Shown: positions 17,637 to 27,237, counted from the first letter of the stretch. The stretch: 64,000 nt of DNA from an uncultured Planktomarina sp. (GCA_905181815.1 CAJIZA010000006.1:29440-93439), one strand, 5' to 3'. The notes: generated from the letters alone by a model not told the origin. Made by a program: numbers and translations.

Positions 17637-18185
17637 TTATAATTTTGATAATTTTTCTTGCAGCTCCGCCAATTGCGATTTGATGTCGTTCAGATCATTG
17701 GCGCTTTCATTGGCGCTACTCTCAGTGCGGCTGGTCGGGGTTGAGCCAGACAGACCACCGGTCATGGCCTTCATAAAAGCCTCTTGCTGAGCCTTCATCA
17801 TTTCAAAGCCTGGCATGGCCGCCATAGGATTGACCACTGTGAGATTTTCCATGGCTTTGGATTGCCCATCGCGCAGCATCTCAAAGCTGGCTGCAAGAAA
17901 TTGCGGTACAATCGATGTGGCTTGTGAAGCGTAGGAGCGCACCAAATCAGTCAGGACATCCACCGGCAAAACATTTTCGCCACGGCTTTCGTGCTCGGCG
18001 ATGATTTGCAGCAAATATTGCCGCGTTAGATCATCACCAGATTTCAGGTCAATGATTTGTACCTCGCGCCCGTCTCGAATGAACCCAGCAATATCATCCA
18101 GAGTCACATAATCGCTTGATTCGGTGTTGTATAAACGCCGGCTCGCATAACGCTTAATCAGAAGCGGTTTTGTTTTTTTGCTCAT
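17637..18185 (-). CDS. phaR: PHA synthesis repressor PhaR
   Basis: A 182-residue regulator of polyhydroxyalkanoate granules. The N-terminus LLIKRYASRRLYNTESSDYVTL is the conserved PHB/PHA accumulation regulator DNA-binding domain, followed by the PHB_acc segment (VLTDLVRSY and VPQFLAASFEMLR) and a glutamine/leucine-rich coiled tail (DIKSQLAELQEKLSKL). PhaR represses phaP, and often itself, until it is titrated onto nascent PHA granules. Transcribed leftward after phaP; the phaP terminator lies between them, so phaR likely has its own promoter. Confidence 0.95.
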   Translation of the reverse strand: MSKKTKPLLIKRYASRRLYNTESSDYVTLDDIAGFIRDGREVQIIDLKSGDDLTRQYLLQIIAEHESRGENVLPVDVLTDLVRSYASQATSIVPQFLAASFEMLRDGQSKAMENLTVVNPMAAMPGFEMMKAQQEAFMKAMTGGLSGSTPTSRTESSANESANDLNDIKSQLAELQEKLSKL

Positions 18186-18251
18186 ATCCCAGCCCTTTGC
18201 AGCGACTCACCGCGCTTGCGCGGCACTGCGGCAATGCTATGCAAACGCAGC

Positions 18252-18286
18252 ACAAAAAGAAAGGGCGCAGCAAACGCCGCGCCCTT
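18252..18286 (-). terminator. rho-independent terminator of phaP
   Basis: On the minus strand AAGGGCGC (18286-18279) pairs with GCGCCCTT (18268-18261), followed by a T-rich run TTTCTTTTTG (18260-18252). It lies 57 bases beyond the phaP stop and separates phaP from phaR. Confidence 0.85.
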
Positions 18287-18342
18287 CAATACCGGTTCAT
18301 CTAAAATTAGGAGGACAGATAAACCTAACTCTCTATCGTAAC

Positions 18343-18765
18343 TCAGGCAGCTTTCGCAGCTTTGCCGGCTTTTTTCATGGCAGCTGTCGCTTCAGCGCTC
18401 ACTTCTTTGCCAGCAGCCATCATCAACTCAGCGGAGTCGAGTTGCACTTTTTTCGCAACACCGGCCATAGCAGCCATGTTTTCAGCAGCCATTTCAGCGG
18501 ACGAGGATGCAAAGTCTGTCAATGTCTGCGCTGCAGCCGCTGGATCTGCATTTACTTTTGACAATTCAGCAACTTTTTCCAAAGAAGCTTTTGTCCAAGC
18601 AGAAGAGATCTCAGCCGATTTCATGGCAGCCTCCAAAGCAACTGCAGACATTTTTTCGCCAAAAGCCACTTGAGCTTTGTATGCATCTTCAAAAGCAGAC
18701 ATATCTGCTGGGAATTTACCCATCATGTCTTTGAACATCGCGGTGTAGTCAGGTGTATTTGTCAT
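18343..18765 (-). CDS. phaP: phasin (PHA granule-associated protein)
   Basis: A 140-residue, alanine-rich, all-helical amphipathic protein typical of phasins, with a conserved phasin_2-like N-terminus (DYTAMFKDMMGKFPADMSAFEDAY) and an alanine/lysine-rich C-terminus (AAMKKAGKAAKAA). Phasins coat PHA granules and control their number and size. The ATG at 18765 has a GAGGA site 8 bases upstream; the TTG at 18780 is less likely. PhaR-type operator sequences lie 50-85 bases upstream. Confidence 0.92.
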   Translation of the reverse strand: MTNTPDYTAMFKDMMGKFPADMSAFEDAYKAQVAFGEKMSAVALEAAMKSAEISSAWTKASLEKVAELSKVNADPAAAAQTLTDFASSSAEMAAENMAAMAGVAKKVQLDSAELMMAAGKEVSAEATAAMKKAGKAAKAA

Positions 18766-18816
18766 GTGCTTAATCCTCAAGCGTGTTATCTATCTGAAGA
18801 TCATCTATATGCTGCG

Positions 18817-18848
18817 TTGCGGCATTGCAAGTTATTTCTGCACTGCAG
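18817..18848. promoter_or_regulatory. probable PhaR operator upstream of phaP
   Basis: CTGC-ACT-GCAG at 18838-18848 is a perfect palindromic arrangement of the TGC/GCA repeat reported for PhaR of Paracoccus and Rhodobacter (from memory, CTGC-N3-GCAG). A second inverted repeat, TTGC-N6-GCAA, lies at 18817-18830. They sit between phaC's stop and phaP's start on the phaP promoter side. The block TGCAGCATAAAT at 18844-18855 recurs in the phaC-phaZ gap. Confidence 0.65.
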
Positions 18849-18854
18849 CATAAA

Positions 18855-20597
18855 TTATTTCAACACATACTGCCCAGGTGCATTAACCAACTTCAGTTCT
18901 TTCGGAGGTTTCGGCTTGCGCACCTTAATGCTATTACCGCTTTGCAGCATCAACCAGTCTTTCCATGCAGGCCACCAACTGCCTGCGATGTAAATGGCCG
19001 AAGACTGCCAATCCTCTGGGCTCTCAGCCAAAGACTTCTGGGTGTAATAACCATATTTATTGCGCTGCGGTGGATTGATGATGCCCGCGACGTGTCCAGA
19101 TTCAGCCAAGATAAAATAGCGGTCGGCACCGGCCATTTGCTGCACGCCCCGATAGGATTGTGCCCAGGCGGCAATATGATCTGTCTCACAGGCCACCGCG
19201 CAGACCGGCACGACAATATCGCTCAATTGCAGCCGCGCACCGCAGACCTCAAACCCACCATCTGCGAATTGATTCTTTTGACAAAGCCCACGCAGATACT
19301 CAATCGCCATACGGCCCGGCAGGTTGGTACCATCGCCATTCCAATACAGCAGATCGAACGCCGGCGGCGTCTCCCCCATCATATAATGACGAATTGCAGG
19401 GCCATAGATCAGATCATTCGAACGCAAAAAGGAAAACGTCCGCGACATGAAGAATTTGTCTAAGATGCCATTCTCCTCCACCTCAGCCGCAATTCCATCC
19501 ACAAAGTCATTGCCTAAGAACACCGACATCTCCCCTTGATCGGAAAAGTCTGTCAGAGTGGTAAAAAGGGTGGCGGATTTAACCGATGTGTCACCGCGCT
19601 GCGCCAAAAGCGCCAGCGTTAGGGACAGGGTTGTACCTCCGATACAATAGCCCGTGGCATTGACCTGCGGCACGTCGCAAATCTTTTTGACCTGTTCAAT
19701 TGCGTTTAGAAAACCATCCTCAATATAGGTTTCGACACCCGTGTCACGCATAGACGCGTCTGGATTAATCCAGCTGACCACAAATAGCGTGAAGCCTTGA
19801 TCGACGATCCATTTCACCAAGCTATTCTCTGGCCGCAGATCCATAATGTAGAATTTATTGATCCAGGGTGGGAAGATTACTAAGGGCACCTCCTGCACCG
19901 TTTGCGTGGTTGGACTATATTGGATCAGCTCGAACAGGTGATTGCAGAACACAACTTTGCCCGGTGTCGTCGCGATATTGCTACCGACATCAAATGCGCC
20001 TTGATCGGCCAGGGTCACCATGAGATCGCCATTATTGGCCTCAATATCTCGCACAAGGTTTTCCAACCCCCGCACGAGGCTCTCCCCATCGGTCTCAACC
20101 GCCCGGGCCAAGGCCTGCGGGTTTGTGCCAAGAAAATTGCTTGGGCTGAACATATCCATGATCTGGCGGCTAAAGAAATCCAGCTTTTGCCGTTCACGCG
20201 TATCGAGATTGTCCATCTGCGCAACAGCCGTTTCCATCGCCTTGGTATTGAGCAAATACTGCTGTTTAATGAAATTAAAATAAGGGTGTTCATTCCACAA
20301 CGGATCTGAAAACCTGCGATCTGCAGGCGCGTTTTGACTGTCGACGAAATGCTGCAAAGATTGCCCCCAATAGGCGATTTGCTGCTCGATCATACGGGAT
20401 GGATTGCTCATCATCTCGGTGACATAGGCCGTTGCGGCCTTAATAAACAGATCTTGGCCAGGCCCCTGCAAGGCGGGTCGTACGGGTTTTTTATGGGAAA
20501 CCGCTGCCAAAAGCCGCTGGGTCAGCGCCTCTACACGTTGTAAATTTTTAGTCAATCGCTCTAATCCGAGCTCAGTGCTGCCGTTATCAGTTGTCAT
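18855..20597 (-). CDS. phaC: class I polyhydroxyalkanoate synthase
   Basis: A 580-residue enzyme that polymerises 3-hydroxyacyl-CoA into PHA at the granule surface. The lipase-like box GYCIGGT contains the nucleophile Cys318; the catalytic aspartate lies in the VACETDHIAAW segment and the histidine in ESGHVAGI. The N-terminal PhaC_N region (DPLWNEHPYFNFIKQQYLL) is complete and the C-terminus ends in the class I hydrophobic/basic tail. Length is normal. It is divergent from phaZ and upstream of phaP on the same strand. Confidence 0.96.
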   Translation of the reverse strand: MTTDNGSTELGLERLTKNLQRVEALTQRLLAAVSHKKPVRPALQGPGQDLFIKAATAYVTEMMSNPSRMIEQQIAYWGQSLQHFVDSQNAPADRRFSDPLWNEHPYFNFIKQQYLLNTKAMETAVAQMDNLDTRERQKLDFFSRQIMDMFSPSNFLGTNPQALARAVETDGESLVRGLENLVRDIEANNGDLMVTLADQGAFDVGSNIATTPGKVVFCNHLFELIQYSPTTQTVQEVPLVIFPPWINKFYIMDLRPENSLVKWIVDQGFTLFVVSWINPDASMRDTGVETYIEDGFLNAIEQVKKICDVPQVNATGYCIGGTTLSLTLALLAQRGDTSVKSATLFTTLTDFSDQGEMSVFLGNDFVDGIAAEVEENGILDKFFMSRTFSFLRSNDLIYGPAIRHYMMGETPPAFDLLYWNGDGTNLPGRMAIEYLRGLCQKNQFADGGFEVCGARLQLSDIVVPVCAVACETDHIAAWAQSYRGVQQMAGADRYFILAESGHVAGIINPPQRNKYGYYTQKSLAESPEDWQSSAIYIAGSWWPAWKDWLMLQSGNSIKVRKPKPPKELKLVNAPGQYVLK

Positions 20598-20617
20598 GTC
20601 GACAAAAGCCCCCTAGT

Positions 20618-20636
20618 TTGCAGTTGCAGCATAAAT
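20618..20636. promoter_or_regulatory. probable PhaR operator in the phaC-phaZ divergent promoter
   Basis: TTGC-AGTT-GCAG at 20618-20629 is the same kind of TGC/GCA inverted repeat as in front of phaP. The adjoining TGCAGCATAAAT (20625-20636) is identical over 12 bases to 18844-18855. It lies 21 bases from the phaC start and about 60 from the phaZ start, so it could influence both genes. Confidence 0.6.
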
Positions 20637-20697
20637 GAAACTTTAGAATTATCAAAATATAAAGTTGCATATCCGCCATGCAAGGAGAAAAACGTCA

Positions 20698-21957
20698 ATG
20701 CGCTATATGTCCACTTACGATATGATGGAAACACTGCGGAACACCAATCAATGGATGGGTGCAACCGCAAAAGCGATGGCGTCCTACCCCATGTTTGCCA
20801 TGGTTCCAAATCCAGCTTTTCAGTGGATGTCGGCTTGGGGAGAAGTTACCGAACGGGCCTATGCGCGCATGGTGGTCAAGCCCGGCTGGCGTTTGGATTT
20901 TGTCTCAACCGAGGATGGCAAAGATCATTTGGTTGAAGTCGAAACCTTATTGGCCAAGCCTTTTGGCGACTTGATCCATTTCGCGGTGCCTGGCCGCACA
21001 CCACGGGACCGCAAAGTCCTACTGGTCGCTCCCATGAGTGGACATTACGCCACGCTATTGCGCTCAACAGTGCGCAGCCTGCTGCCCGATTGTGAGGTTT
21101 ATATCACGGACTGGCATAATGCCCGAGATATTCCTGTCAGCACCGGCAAGTTCGACGTGGAAGATTATACCCTCTATCTCGCAGAATTTATTAGAGAACT
21201 TGGATCAGACACCCATGTCATCGCTGTGTGCCAGCCCGGACCGATTGCGCTTGTCGCAACAGCCTATCTAGCCGCCACCACCCCCGAGGCGCAGCCCGCG
21301 AGCCTCACTTTGATCGGAGGCCCGATTGATCCAGATGCCAATCCAAGCGACGTCACCGACTTTGGCAATCGCGTCCAAATGGGGCAGTTGGAAGAAACGA
21401 TGATCCAACAAGTTGGGTTCCAACATGCTGGTGTCGGTCGCAAAGTCTATCCGGGCCTACTGCAATTGATGAGCTTCATGTCCATGAACAGCGACACCCA
21501 TAGCAGGGCTTTCACTGATCAAATCATCCGCACGGCTCAGGGCGAAGCGCGCGACAATGACAAACACAATCGCTTCTACGATGAATATCTCGCCGTGATG
21601 GATATGACAGCCGAATTTTACCTCTCAACGGTGCATCGGATTTTCAAGCAACGTGAAGTAGCGCGCAACGCATTTTATGTGCAAGGGATCCATGCAGATA
21701 TCTCGAAAATCACATCTGTTCCGGTAATTGTGGTAGAGGGGGAGAATGATGACATCTCCGCGCCGGGACAATGTTTGGCCGCGCTGGATCTGCTCACCGG
21801 GCTGCCGCAATCCCTAAAAGCCGCACATCTCGAACCGGGCGCTGGCCACTATGGAATTTTTGCGGGAAAAAGTTGGCGCAATAATATCCGCCCCTTGGTT
21901 CTTGAATTTATCGCCGGCGCGAAACAGCACAGAAAGCCAAAACCATCGAAAGCTTGA
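20698..21957 (+). CDS. phaZ: intracellular PHA depolymerase
   Basis: A 419-residue cytosolic alpha/beta hydrolase of the PhaZ1-type intracellular depolymerases, which mobilise stored PHA. Instead of a Ser lipase box it has Cys178 in AVCQPGPIA, the family hallmark; the aspartate is in VEGENDDISAPGQ and the histidine in PGAGHYGIFAG. The ATG at 20698 is favoured by an AAGGAG site at 20681-20686. A TTG at 20665 is in frame but overlaps the operator region. Divergent from phaC. Confidence 0.93.
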   Translation: MRYMSTYDMMETLRNTNQWMGATAKAMASYPMFAMVPNPAFQWMSAWGEVTERAYARMVVKPGWRLDFVSTEDGKDHLVEVETLLAKPFGDLIHFAVPGRTPRDRKVLLVAPMSGHYATLLRSTVRSLLPDCEVYITDWHNARDIPVSTGKFDVEDYTLYLAEFIRELGSDTHVIAVCQPGPIALVATAYLAATTPEAQPASLTLIGGPIDPDANPSDVTDFGNRVQMGQLEETMIQQVGFQHAGVGRKVYPGLLQLMSFMSMNSDTHSRAFTDQIIRTAQGEARDNDKHNRFYDEYLAVMDMTAEFYLSTVHRIFKQREVARNAFYVQGIHADISKITSVPVIVVEGENDDISAPGQCLAALDLLTGLPQSLKAAHLEPGAGHYGIFAGKSWRNNIRPLVLEFIAGAKQHRKPKPSKA

Positions 21958-22046
21958 GCCTGCGCGCGCCGATCCGCTCTGGTCGTGCCGCGGTAACATC
22001 TGGCATGATGTGTCAAGCGCGCTGCGCGCTAAGGACATAAGCAACT

Positions 22047-23123
22047 ATGCTACCCAACGACCCGCCAACCAAACCTCAAGCCGCGACGCCTGCGCATCAC
22101 GATGCCGCAGGCCAACTGCGCGCTCTGGGCTGGTCAGAGCATTTTGCCGATCAAGCCACCTCAGCCACCCTGGCGCAAACCCCGCCCGTGCGTATCACCC
22201 AGGTGCATCGAAACACGCTACATATCCAGGGTGTTGATCTCGATACAATCATTCCAAGCCTGCAAGGGGTCACCGTTGGAGACTGGCTCCTCTTTGACAA
22301 AGAGGCGCCGCGCAACAGTCAATTGTTGAGCCGAAAGAGCCTGATAAAAAGGCGCGCACCGGGCCATGATCGCAAAGAACAACTGATCGCTGCCAATCTC
22401 GATACGGCATTTGTTGTGACCTCTTGCAACAATGACTTCAGCCTGGCGCGGTTGGAACGTTACGTTGCCATGGCCCATGATGCCAGTGTCACACCAGTCA
22501 TCATTTTAAGCAAAATCGATTTGACCACCGACCCCAACGCCTTTGCTGAGCAAGCCCAAAGTATTTCGCCACAGATCTCCGTGGTCTCCCTCAATGCCCG
22601 CAGTCCCGAGGCCAGTGGCTTTTTGCGCCCTTGGTGCCAAGCCGGGCAAACCGTCGCGTTTCTTGGCTCATCTGGGGTGGGTAAATCCACCTTGACCAAT
22701 TCCCTAGCCGGCAATGAGGCCATCGTCACCCAAGATATCCGCGCCAGCGACGACAGGGGCCGCCACACCACCACCGGACGACAACTGTATATTCTGCCGA
22801 GCGGATGCGCCGTTCTGGATACGCCCGGGATGCGTGAAATTCAGCTGACTGATGTTTCCAGTGGCTTAGAAGAAACCTTCGCGGATTTGCACGCGCTCCA
22901 ACAAAACTGCCGCTTCAATGATTGCGCCCATAACACCGAACCGGGCTGCGCTGTGCAAGCGGCCATTGCCTCTGGGGACGTTGACGTGCCCCGCCTGCAA
23001 CGATGGCTCAAACTTATGGCGGAAGATGCCGAAAACACCAAATTATTGGCAGATCGAAAACGGCGTGACCAGGCCAGAAACAAACCTGAAAAATCTGTTT
23101 CAAAACACAGCGCAAAGAAATAG
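22047..23123 (+). CDS. rsgA: ribosome small subunit-dependent GTPase A
   Basis: A 358-residue circularly permuted GTPase involved in late 30S maturation. An N-terminal OB-fold is followed by G4 (IILSKIDL), G1 (FLGSSGVGKST), switch segment (GRHTTTGRQL) and G3 (DTPGMRE), in the permuted order that defines the family. The C-terminal zinc-binding set C-x4-C-x-H-x5-C is present in NCRFNDCAHNTEPGC. A lysine/arginine-rich tail follows. It starts 89 bases after phaZ. Confidence 0.95.
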   Translation: MLPNDPPTKPQAATPAHHDAAGQLRALGWSEHFADQATSATLAQTPPVRITQVHRNTLHIQGVDLDTIIPSLQGVTVGDWLLFDKEAPRNSQLLSRKSLIKRRAPGHDRKEQLIAANLDTAFVVTSCNNDFSLARLERYVAMAHDASVTPVIILSKIDLTTDPNAFAEQAQSISPQISVVSLNARSPEASGFLRPWCQAGQTVAFLGSSGVGKSTLTNSLAGNEAIVTQDIRASDDRGRHTTTGRQLYILPSGCAVLDTPGMREIQLTDVSSGLEETFADLHALQQNCRFNDCAHNTEPGCAVQAAIASGDVDVPRLQRWLKLMAEDAENTKLLADRKRRDQARNKPEKSVSKHSAKK

Positions 23124-23249
23124 CGCCTGTCCATTCAGCCGATAGCGCAGCGATACATCTGCCCCAAGTGGCGGAACCTTTCTACTCACTCCTCGCGTAT
23201 GAGCTGTTCCCAATGCCCCGTGCGCACTGCAATAATCTGCGTCTCCCGC

Positions 23250-23558
23250 TCAGCCGCCCATAACGATCAATTCCGAAACCGCCATTTTGGCATGATCTGA
23301 AAACGGATCAGCCTGCGCGATTTTCACCGCGGCTTCCATATCCTCTGCCTCAACGATCAAAAACCCGGTGATGGCTACAGGTTCATCACTAAGCCCATCT
23401 GGGCCAACGACCTTGGAGCGTTTCACCGGGGAAGCGGGATAGACCACAGCCTCCCCCAGGCCGGCCAACCAGTCCATCCATTTTCCCATATGCGCCTTGC
23501 CGTCTTCTGGAGAACTCATCTGAAGTTGCTCTAAGTAGGTTAATAAAAATTGTGCCAT
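23250..23558 (-). CDS. YciI/DGPF-domain protein
   Basis: A 102-residue YCII-related protein, a ferredoxin-like fold found alone or near extracytoplasmic function sigma factors. Conserved elements are QFLLTYLEQ, the HMGKWMDWLAGLGEAV helix, the DGL-type turn (GPDGLSDEP) and ITGFLIVEAEDMEAAVKIA. Its biochemical role is unknown. No sigma factor partner lies nearby. It follows the alpha/beta hydrolase gene on the same strand with a gap of 18 bases. Confidence 0.85.
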   Translation of the reverse strand: MAQFLLTYLEQLQMSSPEDGKAHMGKWMDWLAGLGEAVVYPASPVKRSKVVGPDGLSDEPVAITGFLIVEAEDMEAAVKIAQADPFSDHAKMAVSELIVMGG

Positions 23559-23576
23559 GGGCCCGCCTCCTAAAAT

Positions 23577-24326
23577 TCATTCTGCCTTAATAGCCCCAAT
23601 CACATCCGTTATCGCCTCTTGGGTCAAAGCCAGAGCTCTGGGAGATGAAAATCGGTGATCCCCGCCTTTGAGCAAGTGCAGTTGAATGTCGTCGCCAGTC
23701 GCAAGCGCAAAAAGACGTTGCGCCAGTTCAACGGACACCTCGTCATCCTCATCACCCTGCAAAAATCGCGTAGGAAAGAGCAAATTCAACGGGCTGCGCA
23801 GAACAAGATGTAACCGACCATCCTCAATCAGGCGCTTGGTGATCGGATAGGGATCGCCATAATCCGAAGGGATATTAACCAGCCCCTCTTGCGTCAAAAA
23901 TTTGCGAGTGTCAGCGTTGAAATTTGCCCAAAACCCATCTTCCGTAAAATCTGGAGCCGCGGCGATGGTCACGAGCCCTGCAATTCGCTCTGGAACCCTC
24001 TTCGCCATTAAAAGGGAAATCCATCCGCCCATAGACGAGCCAACCAAAATTTGTGTCCCTTCGGTAAGTTCACAAATTGCCGACTGCGCATCTTCCGCCC
24101 AATCGCCAATGCACCCATCTGTGAAGGCCTCCGAAGACGCGCCGTGCCCTGAATAGTCAAACCGCAGAAACCCGCGACCTTCCGCCTTGCACCAAGCCTC
24201 CAAATGCAGCGCTTTGGTGCCTGTCATATCAGACATAAACCCGCCCAAAAACACCACGCCGGGCCCGCTTCCTTTGCTCTGCACATAAGCAATCCGTCGG
24301 CCTGAATCCGTTGTCAAAAATTTCAT
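23577..24326 (-). CDS. alpha/beta hydrolase
   Basis: A 249-residue serine hydrolase-fold protein. The nucleophile elbow GSSMGG lies near residue 95, the oxyanion region VVFLGGFMSDM near 23, an acidic residue follows in LQGDEDDEV and the histidine in KGGDHRF. The pattern resembles palmitoyl-protein thioesterase-like or carboxylesterase families of marine alphaproteobacteria; substrate unknown. The ATG at 24326 is chosen because GGGGGT lies just upstream and the 32 earlier in-frame codons have no family character. Confidence 0.85.
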   Translation of the reverse strand: MKFLTTDSGRRIAYVQSKGSGPGVVFLGGFMSDMTGTKALHLEAWCKAEGRGFLRFDYSGHGASSEAFTDGCIGDWAEDAQSAICELTEGTQILVGSSMGGWISLLMAKRVPERIAGLVTIAAAPDFTEDGFWANFNADTRKFLTQEGLVNIPSDYGDPYPITKRLIEDGRLHLVLRSPLNLLFPTRFLQGDEDDEVSVELAQRLFALATGDDIQLHLLKGGDHRFSSPRALALTQEAITDVIGAIKAE

Positions 24327-24548
24327 GCGCACCCCCAAGTTTAATCCAGATTTTATCTGCACAATGGATCCTGACAATGGAATTTCACGTCCCTGCGGCG
24401 CCAACGGCTGGGCCTGTGTCATATTGGCCGCAACGCGCCCCAGTGTTTGGGCGGTTGACAGTCAAATTCAAAACCGCCAAATAGCAGCCGAACCAAATAC
24501 CCGCAACCGGGCGTTCCGTGGGCGCCAAACTGACGAGGAGTGCCCATG

Positions 24549-26495
24549 ATGGCCCAAATCTCACTCACCCTTCCCGACAATTCTATCCGCCATTATGAGG
24601 CCGGCATCACCGCCGCCGAAGTGGCTGCTAATATCGCCAGTTCTTTGGCGAAGAAGGCAATTTCCGCAACAGTGAATGGTGCCCATTTTGATCTGGCTTG
24701 GCCAATTGAGACCGACGCCACGATCGCGATTCATACCATGAAAGATGAGGCGCAAGCCAATGAGCTAATCCGCCATGATTTGGCCCATATCATGGCCCGT
24801 GCGGTTCAAGAGATTTGGCCTGATGTTCAGGTGACGATAGGTCCAGTGATCAAAGACGGCTGGTATTATGATTTTGATCGCAAAGAACCTTTTACCCCAG
24901 AAGACTTGGGCGTGATTGAGAAAAAGATGAAAGAAATCATTAATAAGCGCGATGCCGTCCGTACCGAAGTGTGGGACCGCGCCCGTGCGGTGCAACATTA
25001 TACCGATGCCGCAGAGCCCTATAAGGTGGAGCTGATCGACGCCATCCCTGGCGACGAACCGCTGCGGATGTATTGGCACGGTGATTGGCAAGACCTTTGC
25101 CGCGGGCCGCATTTGCAACACACAGGGCAAGTGCCCGCAGATGGATTCAAATTGATGAATGTGGCCGGCGCCTATTGGCGCGGCGACAGCGACAGAGCGA
25201 TGCTGCAACGCGTCTATGGAGTAGCATTTTCCAACAAGGAAAAGCTCAAAGCCCATCTGTATATGCTCGAGGAAGCCGCAAAACGTGACCACCGCAAGCT
25301 GGGCCGCGAAATGGACTTGTACCATATGCAAGAAGAGGCACCCGGGCAGGTCTTTTGGCATCCAAACGGCTGGACCATCTACACCGAACTACAAGATTAC
25401 ATGCGCCGCAAACAACGTGCAGGCGGTTATGTTGAGGTCAACACCCCGCAGGTCGTGGATCGCAAGCTCTGGGTGGCCTCAGGCCATTGGGACAAATACC
25501 AAGAGAATATGTTCATCGTCGAGGTGGATGAAGAACACGCCCGCGAAAAGGCAGTTAATGCACTCAAGCCGATGAACTGCCCCTGTCATGTACAGATTTT
25601 CAACCAAGGCTTAAAATCCTACCGCGATCTGCCGCTGCGCATGGCTGAATTTGGCAGCTGCGCGCGCTACGAGCCATCAGGCGCACTTCATGGCATCATG
25701 CGGGTGCGCGGCTTTACCCAAGACGACGGGCATATTTTCTGCCGTGAAGATCAAATCGAAGAGGAAACGGCGCTTTATATCACTTATCTAACCTCCATTT
25801 ACAAAGATCTTGGCTTTGAATCCTTTCGCGTGAAATTCAGCGATCGACCAGAAAAGCGCTCTGGCTCTGATGAGGTCTGGGACCGAGCGGAAACCGCCCT
25901 TCTGGCCGCGACCCGAAATATGGGTATTGAACCTGAGATGAACCCCGGTGAAGGTGCGTTCTATGGCCCAAAATTGGAGTTTGTTTTGACTGATGCCATT
26001 GGCCGTGATTGGCAATGCGGCACCCATCAGGTGGATTTCGTTCTGCCCGAACGCTTGGACGCGAGCTACATCGGCGAAGATGGGAATAAGCATAGGCCGG
26101 TCATGCTGCATCGCGCCTGTTTGGGGTCTTTTGAGCGGTTCATCGGGATATTGATCGAAGAACATGCCGGTCGCTTGCCACTTTGGCTGGCACCGCGGCA
26201 GGTGGTGGTCGCTTCCATTGTGTCGAACGCCGATGAATTTGTTCATGAGGCCGTTACTGCCTTACGCGCCGCAGGCATTCGGGCCGAAGCGGACACCCGC
26301 AATGAAAAAATCAACTATAAAGTGCGCGAGCATTCGGTGGCTAAAGTGCCTGTGATCCTCGCGGTGGGGATGAAAGAGGTTGCAGACCGCACCCTATCAA
26401 TGCGCCGCTTGGGCAGCAAAAACAGCGAAGTTGTGGCGCTCAATCAACTGGTGGCAGAGCTCAAAACCGAATCCACACCACCAGATTTGTTGTAA
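24549..26495 (+). CDS. thrS: threonyl-tRNA synthetase
   Basis: A 648-residue class II synthetase. The TGS domain occupies about residues 1-60 ([11 protein letters not shown]), then the editing domain with [16 protein letters not shown] and the second-additional-domain histidine/cysteine set, the catalytic core with motif 2 ([23 protein letters not shown] region) and the zinc-binding residues (MNCPCHV), and an anticodon-binding domain at the end. The ATG at 24549 follows GAGGAG by 8 bases; an ATG one codon earlier is also possible. The 222 bases upstream hold no T-box, as expected for this group. Confidence 0.97.
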   Translation: MAQISLTLPDNSIRHYEAGITAAEVAANIASSLAKKAISATVNGAHFDLAWPIETDATIAIHTMKDEAQANELIRHDLAHIMARAVQEIWPDVQVTIGPVIKDGWYYDFDRKEPFTPEDLGVIEKKMKEIINKRDAVRTEVWDRARAVQHYTDAAEPYKVELIDAIPGDEPLRMYWHGDWQDLCRGPHLQHTGQVPADGFKLMNVAGAYWRGDSDRAMLQRVYGVAFSNKEKLKAHLYMLEEAAKRDHRKLGREMDLYHMQEEAPGQVFWHPNGWTIYTELQDYMRRKQRAGGYVEVNTPQVVDRKLWVASGHWDKYQENMFIVEVDEEHAREKAVNALKPMNCPCHVQIFNQGLKSYRDLPLRMAEFGSCARYEPSGALHGIMRVRGFTQDDGHIFCREDQIEEETALYITYLTSIYKDLGFESFRVKFSDRPEKRSGSDEVWDRAETALLAATRNMGIEPEMNPGEGAFYGPKLEFVLTDAIGRDWQCGTHQVDFVLPERLDASYIGEDGNKHRPVMLHRACLGSFERFIGILIEEHAGRLPLWLAPRQVVVASIVSNADEFVHEAVTALRAAGIRAEADTRNEKINYKVREHSVAKVPVILAVGMKEVADRTLSMRRLGSKNSEVVALNQLVAELKTESTPPDLL

Positions 26496-26522
26496 TACCC
26501 ACGCCCTTTGTGCATCAAGAGC

Positions 26523-26546
26523 CTGCCCGATCCTCATATCGGGCAG
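26523..26546. terminator. hairpin between convergent thrS and the ArsC-like gene
   Basis: CTGCCCGAT (26523-26531) pairs with ATCGGGCAG (26538-26546), a perfect 9-bp stem with a 6-base loop directly next to the stop of the leftward gene and 27 bases past thrS. It can act in both directions; no U-run is obvious. Confidence 0.75.
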
Positions 26547-26879
26547 CTATGCCCCCAGCAAGGCCGCATAATGGGCCGCCACATCAGGCTTCCAGCCGAG
26601 CGTCATTTCTCCATCGTGAACAATCAACGGGCGCTTCATCAGCGTCGGATGCGCCTTGAGCAGCGCCAACGGTTCACCGGTACGGGCCACCTCGTCCAAG
26701 CCGCGCCAGGTGGTTGAAGCACAGTTCAGCAGAGCATCCCCAAACTTTACAAGTGCCGCTTCAAGCACTGCGTCCGGCACCTGCCCCTCCCGCACATCGA
26801 TATAGTCTACCTGCTGATTTTGAAGTGCTTTTCTTGCTTTGCGACAGCTGTCGCAGGCTTTTAATCCATAAAGTTGCAT
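26547..26879 (-). CDS. ArsC/Spx-family reductase-like protein
   Basis: A 110-residue thioredoxin-fold protein starting MQLYGLKACDSCRKARKAL, with a C-x-x-C motif at Cys9 and Cys12 as in YffB/Spx-like members. The resistance-type arsenate reductase context (arsB, arsR) is absent, so arsenate reduction is not implied; the group is usually annotated as ArsC family reductase. The downstream PLIVHDGEMTLGW segment is the family's cis-proline region. The ATG at 26879 is preceded by AAGGGA. Earlier in-frame codons are lysine-rich and not conserved in type. Confidence 0.85.
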   Translation of the reverse strand: MQLYGLKACDSCRKARKALQNQQVDYIDVREGQVPDAVLEAALVKFGDALLNCASTTWRGLDEVARTGEPLALLKAHPTLMKRPLIVHDGEMTLGWKPDVAAHYAALLGA

Positions 26880-26980
26880 AAATTTTCCCTTGATTTTATT
26901 TTTAATCGCATAATTGTAGGGGTGTGGCACTTGGAAACCAGGGTATTTGGGAAAATTTTTGCCATTCAGACGCGTGATGC

Positions 26981-27000
26981 CGCCCGTATCTCTTCGGGCG
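26981..27000 (+). promoter_or_regulatory. hairpin in the leader of the cold-shock gene
   Basis: CGCCCG (26981-26986) pairs with CGGGCG (26995-27000) around an 8-base loop, 15 bases before the AGGAGA ribosome site of the cold-shock gene. Long structured leaders control translation of cspA in enteric bacteria; here only a short hairpin is seen, so a comparable role is speculative. Confidence 0.4.
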
Positions 27001-27027
27001 TATAGTTATGACTTAGGAGAATATGAT

Positions 27028-27237
27028 ATGCCTTTGGGCACAGTAAAATGGTTCAACACCACAAAAGGTTTCGGGTTCATTGAACCAGAAGGTGGAGGGA
27101 ATGACGTGTTTGTACATATTTCAGCAGTCGAAGGCGCTGGAATGACAAGCTTGGCAGACAACCAAAAAATAAATTATGAGCTGGTCGAAGGACGCGATGG
27201 GCGTCAAATGGCTGGTGAATTGAGCAACGCCGACTAA
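27028..27237 (+). CDS. cold-shock domain protein
   Basis: A 69-residue single CSD protein that binds single-stranded RNA and acts as a chaperone or antiterminator. RNP1 (KGFGFI) and RNP2 (VFVHIS) are intact and the start [17 protein letters not shown] is canonical. The ATG at 27028 has an AGGAGA site 7 bases upstream. Two stem-loops follow its stop. Confidence 0.93.
   Translation: MPLGTVKWFNTTKGFGFIEPEGGGNDVFVHISAVEGAGMTSLADNQKINYELVEGRDGRQMAGELSNAD

Noticed and set aside
18178-18561. 127-codon plus-strand frame across the phaR-phaP gap
   Set aside because: It overlaps phaP antisense and runs through the phaP terminator; composition is not gene-like.
24327-24548. possible T-box or other riboswitch ahead of thrS
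   Set aside because: I could find no T-box sequence or specifier arrangement, and T-box control of thrS is not expected in alphaproteobacteria.
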